Positions 34,811 through 41,391 of a stretch of 48,062 bases of DNA are shown in pieces. Position numbers and translations under genes: made by a program. The notes below the pieces were generated by a model that was not told the DNA's origin, did not search any database, and worked only from the letters and a program-made list of their open reading frames with translations. The DNA comes from Actinomycetes bacterium (GTDB lineage: Bacteria; Actinomycetota; Actinomycetes; Actinomycetales; Microbacteriaceae). The stretch lies in assembly GCA_023431405.1 (NCBI GenBank), contig JAEYVZ010000001.1:1-48062 (forward strand), written 5' to 3'. Position 1 is the first letter of the stretch; every line of letters begins with the position of its first letter.

Positions 34811-36013
34811 ATGAAGGCATCCAGGCGCGCCGTCGGCCGAACTCCGCACCCCTCCCTCCTGCGAGGGCTGGTCGTCGTCCTCGGACTCGCACTCACGATG
34901 ACCACGTCGCTGATGGCCGTCGTGGCCGCACGCATGGCGCGCCGCGTCGTCACGCCCGCCCGCCGCCTCGCCGACACGACGATCCTCGATGTCGACGTCG
35001 CCGCACAGACGATCACGCTCGGCCGCACCCCTGACACGGAGCTTCCGGGGATGTACGGCCTGTTCACGGCCGGAACGGCGGAGTACCTGAAGCTCGGCTC
35101 AGTGCTGTCGAGCGATGAGAAGAGCGTCACCCGCAAACTGCTCACTCATATCGGGCCCGATGCGCGACTGAGTTCGGCCGCCGCCTTCAGCGGCTGGTAC
35201 TACGACGACCCCGACCAGCTCCACCTCCCGTACGAGTCGGAGCTCGTGGGCGCTCCCGTGGGACCCTGCCCCGCGTGGATCTTCCCCGCCGAGGAACCGA
35301 GCGACACGTGGGTCATCCAGGTACATGGCCGCGGCACGACCCGGGCGGAGTGCCTGCGCGCCGTGCCGGTCTTCCGTCGCGCAGGGATCACCTCGATGCT
35401 CGTCTCCTACCGCAACGACGGCTCGGCTCCGCGCAGCAGAAGCGGGACCTACGGGCTCGGGGCGACCGAATGGCGCGATGTCGACAGCGCGATCGGACTC
35501 GCTCGTCGCCGCGGTGCACGGCGGGTGATCCTCATGGGCTGGTCGATGGGCGGCGCGATCGCCATGCAGGTGGCCTTGAACTCGGCCCACCGCGACCTCA
35601 TCGTCGGAGTCATCCTGGAATCGCCCGTCATCGACTGGCGTCGCGTGCTCACCTTCCACGCGAAGCTCCTCAACCTCCCGGCACCTGTCGCCGGGCTGGC
35701 CATCGGCGCCCTCAGCGCCGAATGGGCGACCCCGCTCACGGGTGCCGAGTCCCGCATCCCGTTCGACCGCCTCGACGTCATCGCGCGGGCAGGCGAGCTC
35801 CGGCACCCGGTCCTCATCCTCCACAGCGACGACGACGGATTCGTGCCTCCCGACGCCTCGTACGACCTCCTCGTCGCCCGCCCCGACCTCGTCGAGATGC
35901 AGGTGTTCGACACCGCCCGGCACACGAAGCTCTGGAACTACGATCAGGACCGCTGGAGCGCCGCCATCGCCGCCTGGCTCGAGCGGCGCGACCTGGGTCG
36001 GCAGCCGGTCTAA
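34811..36013 (+). CDS. alpha/beta hydrolase, membrane-anchored
   Basis: 400-residue serine hydrolase. An N-terminal hydrophobic segment (LLRGLVVVLGLALTMTTSLMAVVAARM, given here as residues ~16-42) follows basic residues and lacks a clear cleavage site, so it probably anchors the protein facing outward. The nucleophile elbow is GWSMGG (S245), preceded by an oxyanion-type HGRGTTRAECLR. The acid and base residues lie in HPVLILHSDDDGFVPP and ARHTKLWNYD. The fold resembles prolyl oligopeptidase/esterase-like lipoproteins of actinobacteria. The substrate is unknown. zapE follows, and its promoter overlaps this stop codon. Confidence 0.8.
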   Translation: MKASRRAVGRTPHPSLLRGLVVVLGLALTMTTSLMAVVAARMARRVVTPARRLADTTILDVDVAAQTITLGRTPDTELPGMYGLFTAGTAEYLKLGSVLSSDEKSVTRKLLTHIGPDARLSSAAAFSGWYYDDPDQLHLPYESELVGAPVGPCPAWIFPAEEPSDTWVIQVHGRGTTRAECLRAVPVFRRAGITSMLVSYRNDGSAPRSRSGTYGLGATEWRDVDSAIGLARRRGARRVILMGWSMGGAIAMQVALNSAHRDLIVGVILESPVIDWRRVLTFHAKLLNLPAPVAGLAIGALSAEWATPLTGAESRIPFDRLDVIARAGELRHPVLILHSDDDGFVPPDASYDLLVARPDLVEMQVFDTARHTKLWNYDQDRWSAAIAAWLERRDLGRQPV

Positions 36014-36016
36014 AGT
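36011..36016 (+). promoter_or_regulatory. -10 element of a zapE promoter overlapping the hydrolase stop codon
   Basis: TAAAGT begins with the TAA stop of the upstream gene and ends 7 nt before the GTG at 36024, predicting a 1-nt leader. Confidence 0.5.
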
Positions 36017-36023
36017 TGAGGGC

Positions 36024-37049
36024 GTGAGCAGCGTCCCGGCCGGCATCCTTCATCTGACCGACCGCGCACCCCAGGTCTCGGGGGCAGAGATGGTCGCGGC
36101 TCTCACCCCGCCGCCGCAGTTCGGCGACGCGACGTTCGACACGTACCGCGCCGACGATCAGTATCCGTCGCAGCAGGCCGCCAAGGATCTGCTGATGACC
36201 TTCAGCGGCGTCGGCCCCGCACCGGCGAAGTCGGGCGGCTTCTTCCGGCGTCGCGAGAAGGCGCCGGAGATCAAGCCGGGCGTGTACCTCGACGGCGGGT
36301 TCGGCGTCGGCAAGACCCACCTGCTGGCATCGATCTATCACGCGATGCCGGGAAGGCGGAAGTACTTCGGATCATTCATCGAGTACACCGCGCTGGTCGG
36401 GGCCATCGGCTACCAGCAGACCGTCGCGCTGTTCCGCGGCGCGGACCTCCTCTGCATCGACGAGTTCGAACTCGATGACCCGGGCGACACGATGGTGATG
36501 ACACGGCTCATCGGAGAGCTGGTGCCCTCCGGGACCCGCCTTGCCGCGACGTCGAACACGCCCCCCAACGCGCTCGGAGAGGGGCGATTCGCAGCACAGG
36601 ACTTCCTGCGCGAGATCCACGCGATGGCGTCGAGCTTCCAGACCATCCGCATCGACGGCACCGACTACCGTCAGCGCGCCGTCGACGGACATGCCGTCGC
36701 ACTCGACGACGCCGCGTACGGCGCAGCACTGGCCGCGGCGGGCCCACGAGCGACGGATGATTCGTTCGCCGACGTCGTACGCCATCTGGCTTCCGTCCAC
36801 CCGTCGCGCTACATCCGTCTGATCGAAGGCCTCACCACGATCGGACTTCGGGATGTCGTGCAGCTCGACGACCAGTCGGCCGCCCTCCGCTTCGTCGCGT
36901 TCGTCGACCGTGCGTACGACGCGCAGATCCCCATCCGCGCCACCGGCGCCCCACTCGACGACGTGTTCTCCGAGGAGATGCTCGCCGGCGGCTACCGCAA
37001 GAAGTACCTGCGAGCCATCTCCCGCCTCGTGGCGCTGACCCACAGCTGA
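36024..37049 (+). CDS. zapE: cell division ATPase ZapE (AFG1-like)
   Basis: 341-residue P-loop ATPase of the ZapE/AFG1 family; the E. coli protein affects FtsZ ring stability. Walker A is GGFGVGKTHLLA (about residues 90-101) and Walker B is LLCIDEFELDDPGD, followed by a sensor region SGTRLAATSNTPPNALGEG. The C-terminus has the family SRYIRLIEGLTTIGLRDVV-like block. The frame is open from 35742. The start was set at GTG 36024, just after the hydrolase stop, because the protein then begins at the family N-terminus and a -10 hexamer is suitably placed. Role in actinobacterial division is by homology only. Confidence 0.85.
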   Translation: MSSVPAGILHLTDRAPQVSGAEMVAALTPPPQFGDATFDTYRADDQYPSQQAAKDLLMTFSGVGPAPAKSGGFFRRREKAPEIKPGVYLDGGFGVGKTHLLASIYHAMPGRRKYFGSFIEYTALVGAIGYQQTVALFRGADLLCIDEFELDDPGDTMVMTRLIGELVPSGTRLAATSNTPPNALGEGRFAAQDFLREIHAMASSFQTIRIDGTDYRQRAVDGHAVALDDAAYGAALAAAGPRATDDSFADVVRHLASVHPSRYIRLIEGLTTIGLRDVVQLDDQSAALRFVAFVDRAYDAQIPIRATGAPLDDVFSEEMLAGGYRKKYLRAISRLVALTHS

Positions 37050-37122
37050 CGGCGAAGCCGCAGACTCCCGACAGCGATCACGCCGTCGCCGGAAACGTGA
37101 TGTTTACGTGCGCCCGTGCCGC

Positions 37123-37138
37123 GTAACCGACCCGAAAC
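37123..37138 (+). promoter_or_regulatory. GlnR-type nitrogen box
   Basis: GTAAC-6 nt-GAAAC matches the actinobacterial GlnR half-site consensus GTnAC-n6-GAAAC without a mismatch. It overlaps the expected -35 region of the TACCGT -10 at 37147, ahead of an ammonium transporter gene. GlnR control under nitrogen limitation is the natural inference. Confidence 0.7.
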
Positions 37139-37146
37139 ACGCCTCG

Positions 37147-37152
37147 TACCGT
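37147..37152 (+). promoter_or_regulatory. candidate -10 element of amt
   Basis: TACCGT, predicting a start near 37159 and a 96-nt leader. No good -35 is present at 17-18 bp upstream, which suits an activator-dependent promoter. Confidence 0.4.
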
Positions 37153-37254
37153 GGGGGAAACCGCGCGTGTGAACACTGGGTTCTACCCGAATGGCTCATC
37201 CGAAGGCGATGGTGGCCAGCCGGACCCAGTTGTCCCACACATTGAGAGGTAGTG

Positions 37255-38481
37255 ATGGAACTCACTCCGTCCACGATCTGGATCGTCACCAGCGCCGCGC
37301 TGGTGCTTTTCATGACTCCCGGCCTTGCCTTCTTCTACGGCGGCCTCGTCAAGGCCAAGAGCGTCGTCAGCATGATCATGATGAGCTTCGGCGCGATCGC
37401 GCTCATCAGCGTGCTGTGGATCCTCTACGGCTACATGATGTACACCGGCGCCGGTGGCGACGGCGGTTACTTCGAAGGTGCCGCCGGCCTCATCCCGGGC
37501 ATCGTCGGGAACCCGCTGGCAGGCTTCGGGCTGACCGCTGAGGGCATCGACCTGATCGACGTCGCGTTCGGTGCGACCTTCGCCATCATCACGACGGCGC
37601 TCATCTCCGGCGCGATCGCCGACCGCGCGAAGTTCGGCCCCTGGCTGCTGTTCGCCGGCATCTGGTCGACCCTCGTGTACTTCCCGGTCGCCGGCTGGGT
37701 CTGGGGCGGCGGATGGATCCAGAGCTGGACGATCGGCGACTACGCCGTGATCGACCTCGCCGGTGGCACCGCGGTGCACATCAACGCCGGTGCGGCCGCG
37801 CTCGCCCTCGCCCTGGTGCTCGGCAAGCGCGTCGGCTTCCAGAAGGGCATCAACAAGCCGCACAACGTGCCGTTCGTCGTACTGGGCGCCTCGATCCTCT
37901 GGTTCGGCTGGTTCGGCTTCAACACCGGCCTGTCGGGCACGCAGGAAGACCTCGGCCTCGCGTTCCTCAACACCATCGCCGCTCCCGCCGCCGCCGTGCT
38001 CGGCTGGCTCCTCGTGGAGAAGCTCAAGGACGGCAAGGCGACCTCGGTCGGCGCCGCGTCCGGTGCCGTCGCAGGCCTCGTGGCGATCACGCCGTCCGCC
38101 GGCGCGCTCACCCCCGGGTGGGCCATGGTGCTCGGCGTCATCGCCGGCGCTGTCGCCGCCTTCGCGATCGAGCTCAAGTGGAAGCTCGGCTACGACGACG
38201 CTCTCGATGTGGTCGGCATCCACCTGGTGGCGGGCTTCATCGGAACCGTGTTCATCGGCTTCGTCGGCACCGATGTCGGTCTGTTCACCGGCGGCGACTT
38301 CTCACAGCTGATCCTGCAGACCGTCTCGGCGCTGGCGGTGGCGCTCTACTCGTTCGTCGTCGCCTACGTCGTGGGCTTCCTGATCGAGAAGACCATCGGC
38401 TTCCGCGTCAAGAACGAGGACGAGATCGCGGGCATCGACACCGTCGTGCACGGCGAAGAGGGCTACGCACTCGTCGACTGA
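37255..38481 (+). CDS. amt: ammonium transporter, Amt family
   Basis: 408-residue integral membrane protein with about 11 hydrophobic spans, conducting ammonium/ammonia. The family signature is visible from the first span (FMTPGLAFFYGGLVKAKSVV). The pore twin histidines lie in DLAGGTAVHINAGAAALAL and VVGIHLVAGFIGTVFIGF. The hydrophobic gate phenylalanines and the cytoplasmic C-terminal tail with EKTIGFRV are also present. ATG 37255 follows GAGAGG; an in-frame GTG one codon earlier is possible. No glnK (PII) or glnD follows; instead a terminator closes the unit. A GlnR-type box upstream fits nitrogen-limitation control. Confidence 0.95.
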   Translation: MELTPSTIWIVTSAALVLFMTPGLAFFYGGLVKAKSVVSMIMMSFGAIALISVLWILYGYMMYTGAGGDGGYFEGAAGLIPGIVGNPLAGFGLTAEGIDLIDVAFGATFAIITTALISGAIADRAKFGPWLLFAGIWSTLVYFPVAGWVWGGGWIQSWTIGDYAVIDLAGGTAVHINAGAAALALALVLGKRVGFQKGINKPHNVPFVVLGASILWFGWFGFNTGLSGTQEDLGLAFLNTIAAPAAAVLGWLLVEKLKDGKATSVGAASGAVAGLVAITPSAGALTPGWAMVLGVIAGAVAAFAIELKWKLGYDDALDVVGIHLVAGFIGTVFIGFVGTDVGLFTGGDFSQLILQTVSALAVALYSFVVAYVVGFLIEKTIGFRVKNEDEIAGIDTVVHGEEGYALVD

Positions 38482-38501
38482 TCCCCTCGACGCTCACAGC
38501 A

Positions 38502-38541
38502 CACCAAGGGACGCTGGGCTCCGGCCTGGCGTCCCTTGGTG
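38502..38541 (+). terminator. terminator after amt
   Basis: CACCAAGGGACGC and GCGTCCCTTGGTG form a perfect 13-bp stem with a 14-nt loop, 20 nt after the amt stop. No T-tract follows. Confidence 0.75.
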
Positions 38542-38586
38542 CGTGCGTCGCCGATTGTGCCCGTATCTCCGGCCCGGCGCGGGCGC

Positions 38587-38592
38587 TACTGT
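38587..38592 (+). promoter_or_regulatory. -10 element of a leaderless MazF/PemK-like gene
   Basis: TACTGT, six bases (GACCAG), then GTG at 38599; the predicted start site is the start codon. Confidence 0.6.
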
Positions 38593-38598
38593 GACCAG

Positions 38599-39156
38599 GT
38601 GAGCACGCCAGACAGGGATTCCTTCGCCACCGGCCTCGTGCGCGGCATCGTCGACGCGTTCGCGGGAGGCCTGCCGGTCGTCGACGACCAGTTGCAGCGC
38701 GCCGCTCGCGACTCCGCCGAAGACACCCCGGGACGTTCCGGCTACGCGCGCACCGTGGAGGTGGATCCTCCTGGTGCCCGCGAACTGACGCTCACGTACG
38801 CGCCTCGACCCGATGGTGATCCGGATGCCGGCGAGGTCGTCTGGACGTGGGTGCCGTACGCGGAGAACGACGGCCGCGGGAAGGATCGCCCGGTGCTGGT
38901 CATCGGCATCCACGACACCGACCGGGTCTACGCCGTCAAGCTGACGAGCCGGTCGCACGACGGCGATCGCGACTTCCTGTTCCTCGGACCGGGGGAGTGG
39001 GACTCGGAGGGCCGACCTTCCTGGGTCGACGTCGACCAGGTCTACAGCGTGCACGCGGACGGCATGCGACGCGAGGCATCCGCCCTCGACCCGGAGCGAT
39101 TCGACATCGTCGCCGAAGCGCTGCGGCAGAGGTACGGCTGGAGCACCGGCCGCTGA
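38599..39156 (+). CDS. MazF/PemK-like protein, copy 1
   Basis: 185-residue protein whose C-terminal ~110 residues resemble the MazF/PemK endoribonuclease fold. The order is GEVVWTWVPYAE, then KDRPVLVIGIHDTDRVYAV, then KLTSR. The arginine (R97) and Thr-Ser pair (T116, S117) occupy the catalytic positions of MazF. WVDVDQVYSVHADGMRR follows. An N-terminal extension of ~50 residues has no recognised domain. No antitoxin-like gene is upstream or overlapping. The GTG start fits a leaderless -10. A membrane protein and then a second copy follow. It could be a domesticated RNA-binding relative rather than a toxin. Confidence 0.7.
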   Translation: MSTPDRDSFATGLVRGIVDAFAGGLPVVDDQLQRAARDSAEDTPGRSGYARTVEVDPPGARELTLTYAPRPDGDPDAGEVVWTWVPYAENDGRGKDRPVLVIGIHDTDRVYAVKLTSRSHDGDRDFLFLGPGEWDSEGRPSWVDVDQVYSVHADGMRREASALDPERFDIVAEALRQRYGWSTGR

Positions 39157-39178
39157 CGGTGATCGGCAGGAGCCCGCG

Positions 39179-39592
39179 ATGCGCATACGTCCGGTCGATC
39201 TCGTCGACGTTCTCAGCTACCTCGTCGTCCTGGGGGTCTTCACTCAGGTCTTTCCGGCGGTCATCACCGAGACCTTCCTCCTCGCGCTGCTGACCGCGGC
39301 GCTCTTGAAGATCGTGCTCGAGGGCGTCCTGCTCCTGAAGAAGGCGCTGGTGGCCCGGCTCCTGACCGCGAACAGCCGTTGGCGGCGAGCCTCGGCGCTG
39401 GTGATGCTGCTGCTCGTTCTTCCGGGCATCAAGTTCGTGGTGCTGGAGCTCGTCGCGCTCGCCTTCGCCGGCGATGTGTCGCTCGGCGGTTTCTTCTCCG
39501 TGACCCTGTTGATCGTCGTGCTCATGCTCACCCGCGAGGGCGTGCGCCGGCTCATCGACCGCCCCGACCGGCGCATCACCGCGGGCCTGTGA
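39179..39592 (+). CDS. small membrane protein of unknown function
   Basis: 137-residue protein with about four hydrophobic segments: VLSYLVVLGVFTQVFPAVI, ETFLLALLTAALLKIVLEGV, ASALVMLLLVLPGIKFVVLE and FFSVTLLIVVLMLTREGV, with a basic C-terminal tail (RRLIDRPDRRI). No family is recognised. AGGAG lies 8 nt before the ATG, 22 nt after the MazF/PemK-like gene, so the two are probably co-transcribed. Its position between two MazF-like genes is the only functional clue. Confidence 0.7.
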   Translation: MRIRPVDLVDVLSYLVVLGVFTQVFPAVITETFLLALLTAALLKIVLEGVLLLKKALVARLLTANSRWRRASALVMLLLVLPGIKFVVLELVALAFAGDVSLGGFFSVTLLIVVLMLTREGVRRLIDRPDRRITAGL

Positions 39593-39635
39593 GCGGTGGC
39601 CCGACCCTCGATCCAGCGCTTGTGAGCGAGGCTGC

Positions 39636-39641
39636 TAGCGT
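39636..39641 (+). promoter_or_regulatory. -10 element of a leaderless mini-ORF / second MazF-like gene
   Basis: TAGCGT, six bases (GTCGCC), then GTG at 39648. That start codon opens a 7-codon ORF, not the annotated protein. Confidence 0.5.
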
Positions 39642-39647
39642 GTCGCC

Positions 39648-39671
39648 GTGACCGTTCCCGAGGACCTCTGA
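39648..39671 (+). CDS. 7-residue leaderless mini-ORF coupled to the next gene
   Basis: GTG ACC GTT CCC GAG GAC CTC TGA would give MTVPEDL. The start codon coincides with the predicted transcription start. Its stop overlaps the start of the MazF/PemK-like gene (TGATG), the classic arrangement for termination-reinitiation. No Shine-Dalgarno site stronger than CCGAGGA (inside the mini-ORF) serves the downstream gene. Whether the peptide itself matters is unknown. Confidence 0.4.
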   Translation: MTVPEDL

Positions 39672-40162
39672 TGGCATCCGTGTGGAGCCTGCTGGCGCGA
39701 CTGCTCACCCGGCGCCGGTCCGCACCACGTGTCGACGTCCCCTTCGACGTCACATCGACCTGGGAGGTGACCGACCCCCGGTCGCATCGTCTGCACCTCC
39801 GCTACGCTCCACGCAAAGACGGCATCCCGGATGCGGGTGAGGTGGTGTGGGCATGGGTGCCCTTCCAAGACGACCCCACTCTCGGCAAGGACCGCCCCCT
39901 CCTGGTGATCGCGCCGCACGACACTCAACGCGTCTACGCCCTGCGGCTCACCAGCCGGCCACCCGGTCGCGACGGACGGCACCTCGCGCTCGGCTCCGGG
40001 TCGTGGGACGGTCAGGGCCGGCCTTCATGGGTGGATCTGGATCGGCTCTACAGTCTGCACCTCCGCGGCATCCGCAGGGAGGCGGCCGCGCTCGACCGGC
40101 GACGGTTCACGCAGATCGCACGGGTCGCGGCTGAACGCCACGGATGGCGATTCGACGGCTGA
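39671..40162 (+). CDS. MazF/PemK-like protein, copy 2
   Basis: 163-residue paralogue of the protein at 38599. The shared core runs LHLRYAPRKDGIPDAGEVVW, KDRPLLVIAPHDTQRVYAL, RLTSR and WVDLDRLYSLHLRGIRREA. The catalytic-position residues R75 and T94/S95 are kept. The N-terminal extension is shorter (about 30 residues, basic at first). It is translated from an ATG embedded in the stop of a 7-codon ORF. A bidirectional terminator follows before the tRNA genes. No antitoxin gene is adjacent. Confidence 0.7.
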   Translation: MASVWSLLARLLTRRRSAPRVDVPFDVTSTWEVTDPRSHRLHLRYAPRKDGIPDAGEVVWAWVPFQDDPTLGKDRPLLVIAPHDTQRVYALRLTSRPPGRDGRHLALGSGSWDGQGRPSWVDLDRLYSLHLRGIRREAAALDRRRFTQIARVAAERHGWRFDG

Positions 40163-40203
40163 ACCGCCGCCGTGGCCCTCCGCCGGGCAGCGCTGAAACA
40201 ACG

Positions 40204-40228
40204 AAACCCCCGGCAGGACCGGGGGTTT
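40204..40228. terminator. bidirectional terminator between the MazF-like gene and tRNA-Val(CAC)
   Basis: AAACCCCCGG and CCGGGGGTTT, 10-bp perfect arms with a 5-nt loop. TTT ends the plus-strand stem; on the minus strand CGTTGTTT follows. It serves the convergent protein gene and tRNA gene. Confidence 0.85.
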
Positions 40229-40232
40229 GCGG

Positions 40233-40305
40233 TGGGCGATACCAGACTCGAACTGATGACCTCTTCCGTGTGAAGGAAGCGCGCTACCAACTGCGCCAAT
40301 CGCCC
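40233..40305 (-). tRNA. tRNA-Val (anticodon CAC)
   Basis: On the minus strand the acceptor stem pairs GGGCGAT with ATCGCCC. The D arm is GGCGCAGTTGGTAGCGC, the anticodon stem is CTTCC/GGAAG with loop TTCACAC (anticodon CAC), and the T arm carries TTCGAGT. Discriminator A; CCA is not encoded (ACCG). It reads GTG codons. It is transcribed opposite to the other three tRNA genes. A possible -10 TAGCAT lies at 40330-40335 on the minus strand. Confidence 0.93.
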
Positions 40306-40396
40306 ATGGCCGCGAGCGGCCGAGTACCGATGCTACCGGATGCCACCCCCCATCTCCGAATCCGCTGCGAGACACGCGCGGGTTTCGGCTCTGGTT

Positions 40397-40424
40397 TTGC
40401 ACTTCGCGATTCGTGGACTAAAGT
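40397..40424 (+). promoter_or_regulatory. promoter of the tRNA-Gly-Cys-Val cluster
   Basis: TTGCAC (40397-40402), 16 bp, TAAAGT (40419-40424), 31 bp before the tRNA-Gly 5' end. This is one of the few places in the window with a recognisable -35. Confidence 0.55.
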
Positions 40425-40455
40425 CGATCAAGCGCCCGGGGCAACCAGGGAGCAC

Positions 40456-40528
40456 GCGGATGTAGCGCAGTTGGTAGCGCATCACCTTGCCAAGGTGAGG
40501 GTCGCGAGTTCGAGTCTCGTCATCCGCT
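40456..40528 (+). tRNA. tRNA-Gly (anticodon GCC)
   Basis: The acceptor stem pairs GCGGATG with CATCCGC. The anticodon stem is TCACC/GGTGA around TTGCCAA (anticodon GCC), and the T loop is TTCGAGT. Discriminator T; CCA is not encoded. First of a plus-strand tRNA cluster. Confidence 0.95.
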
Positions 40529-40583
40529 CGAGTGCGGGGATCCCTTTTCGGAGAGATCACGACACGTGGGTCGAACCACACAC

Positions 40584-40654
40584 GGTGGCGTGGCCGAGCG
40601 GCTAGGCACCGGCCTGCAAAGCCGTTTACACGGGTTCGAATCCCGTCGCCACCT
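40584..40654 (+). tRNA. tRNA-Cys (anticodon GCA)
   Basis: The acceptor stem pairs GGTGGCG with CGCCACC. The anticodon stem is CGGC/GCCG around CTGCAAA (anticodon GCA), and the T arm is CGGGTTCGAATCCCG. Discriminator T (U) followed by an encoded CCA (40655-40657). Confidence 0.95.
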
Positions 40655-40684
40655 CCACTCCCGGTCCCGACCGGAGCTTCACTC

Positions 40685-40756
40685 GGGCGATTGGCGCAGC
40701 GGTAGCGCGCTTCCCTGACACGGAAGAGGTCACTGGTTCGATCCCAGTATCGCCCA
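40685..40756 (+). tRNA. tRNA-Val (anticodon GAC)
   Basis: The acceptor stem pairs GGGCGAT with ATCGCCC. The anticodon stem is CTTCC/GGAAG around CTGACAC (anticodon GAC), and the T arm is CTGGTTCGATCCCAG. Discriminator A and encoded CCA (40757-40759). It is very similar to the tRNA-Val(CAC) on the opposite strand about 380 bp away, with which it forms an inverted repeat. Confidence 0.95.
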
Positions 40757-40763
40757 CCAAACA

Positions 40764-40789
40764 GAAACCCCCGGACCTCCGGGGGTTTC
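40764..40789 (+). terminator. terminator of the tRNA cluster
   Basis: GAAACCCCCGG and CCGGGGGTTTC (11-bp arms, 4-nt loop) followed by GTCGTTT. The stem is nearly the same as that of the terminator at 40204-40228. Confidence 0.85.
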
Positions 40790-40852
40790 GTCGTTTCCGG
40801 CCCCAACCTCGCCTTCGCCGACTTCCCCGGCGCGACGATGCCCGGCCCCCAC

Positions 40853-40858
40853 TATGCT
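40853..40858 (+). promoter_or_regulatory. -10 element of a leaderless ACT-protein promoter
   Basis: TATGCT, six bases (CTGGCC), then ATG at 40865. Confidence 0.65.
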
Positions 40859-40864
40859 CTGGCC

Positions 40865-41371
40865 ATGGCTCATCTCGTGCTGTCCGTCGTCGGCGACGAC
40901 CGCGAAGGGCTCGTCAACGCCCTGGCGGACACCGTGGCGTCACACGGCGGCAACTGGGAGCGCAGCGAACTCACGGAGCTCGCCGGCGTTTTCGCGGGGA
41001 TCGTGCTGGTGACCGTCCCCGACGATCGGGCCAACGAACTCACCGAGTCGCTGCGCGCGCTCGACGGCCTGCTGCGGGTCACCGCCCACTCGGGTGCTCC
41101 CGCCGCGGCCCCCGTGGGGCGCAGTCTCAGCTTCACGGTGCTCGGGAACGACCGCCCGGGCATCGTCCGCGACGTGACCTCCGCGGTCAGCGCGAACTCC
41201 CTGAGCATCGACGCCTTCACGAGCCGCACCCGCGAAGCACCCATGGCCGGGGGGACCCTTTTCGAGGCGACCATCACCGTGCGGGTGCCCGAGCACGCCG
41301 ACGCCGCTCCGATCGTGGCGGCGCTCGAGCGCTTGGCCGATGAGATACAGGTCGATCTCTCGCTCGGCTGA
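40865..41371 (+). CDS. ACT-domain regulatory protein (GcvR-like)
   Basis: 168-residue protein made of two ACT domains. The first begins VLSVVGDDREGLVNALADTV and the second SFTVLGNDRPGIVRDVTSAV; each has the (G/N)DR.G turn that binds amino-acid effectors. This two-ACT layout matches the glycine cleavage system repressor-like family in actinobacteria. No DNA-binding domain or enzyme domain is attached, so it presumably acts by binding a partner. ATG 40865 fits a leaderless -10; the frame is open slightly further upstream. It converges with the permease gene. Confidence 0.82.
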   Translation: MAHLVLSVVGDDREGLVNALADTVASHGGNWERSELTELAGVFAGIVLVTVPDDRANELTESLRALDGLLRVTAHSGAPAAAPVGRSLSFTVLGNDRPGIVRDVTSAVSANSLSIDAFTSRTREAPMAGGTLFEATITVRVPEHADAAPIVAALERLADEIQVDLSLG

Positions 41372-41391
41372 CCTGGCGCCCGGCGCTCCGG

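Larger units (their letters stand above)
37050..37254. other. intergenic region upstream of amt
   Basis: 205 bp carrying the amt regulatory region: a perfect GlnR-type box at 37123-37138, an additional GAAAC-6-TTTAC pair at 37092-37107, a candidate -10 TACCGT at 37147-37152 and the ribosome binding site GAGAGG at 37244-37249. Confidence 0.6.

Noticed and set aside
37191..37541. 116-codon ORF overlapping the start of amt in another frame
   Set aside because: It covers the amt ribosome binding site and first spans, and its composition is that of an out-of-frame shadow.
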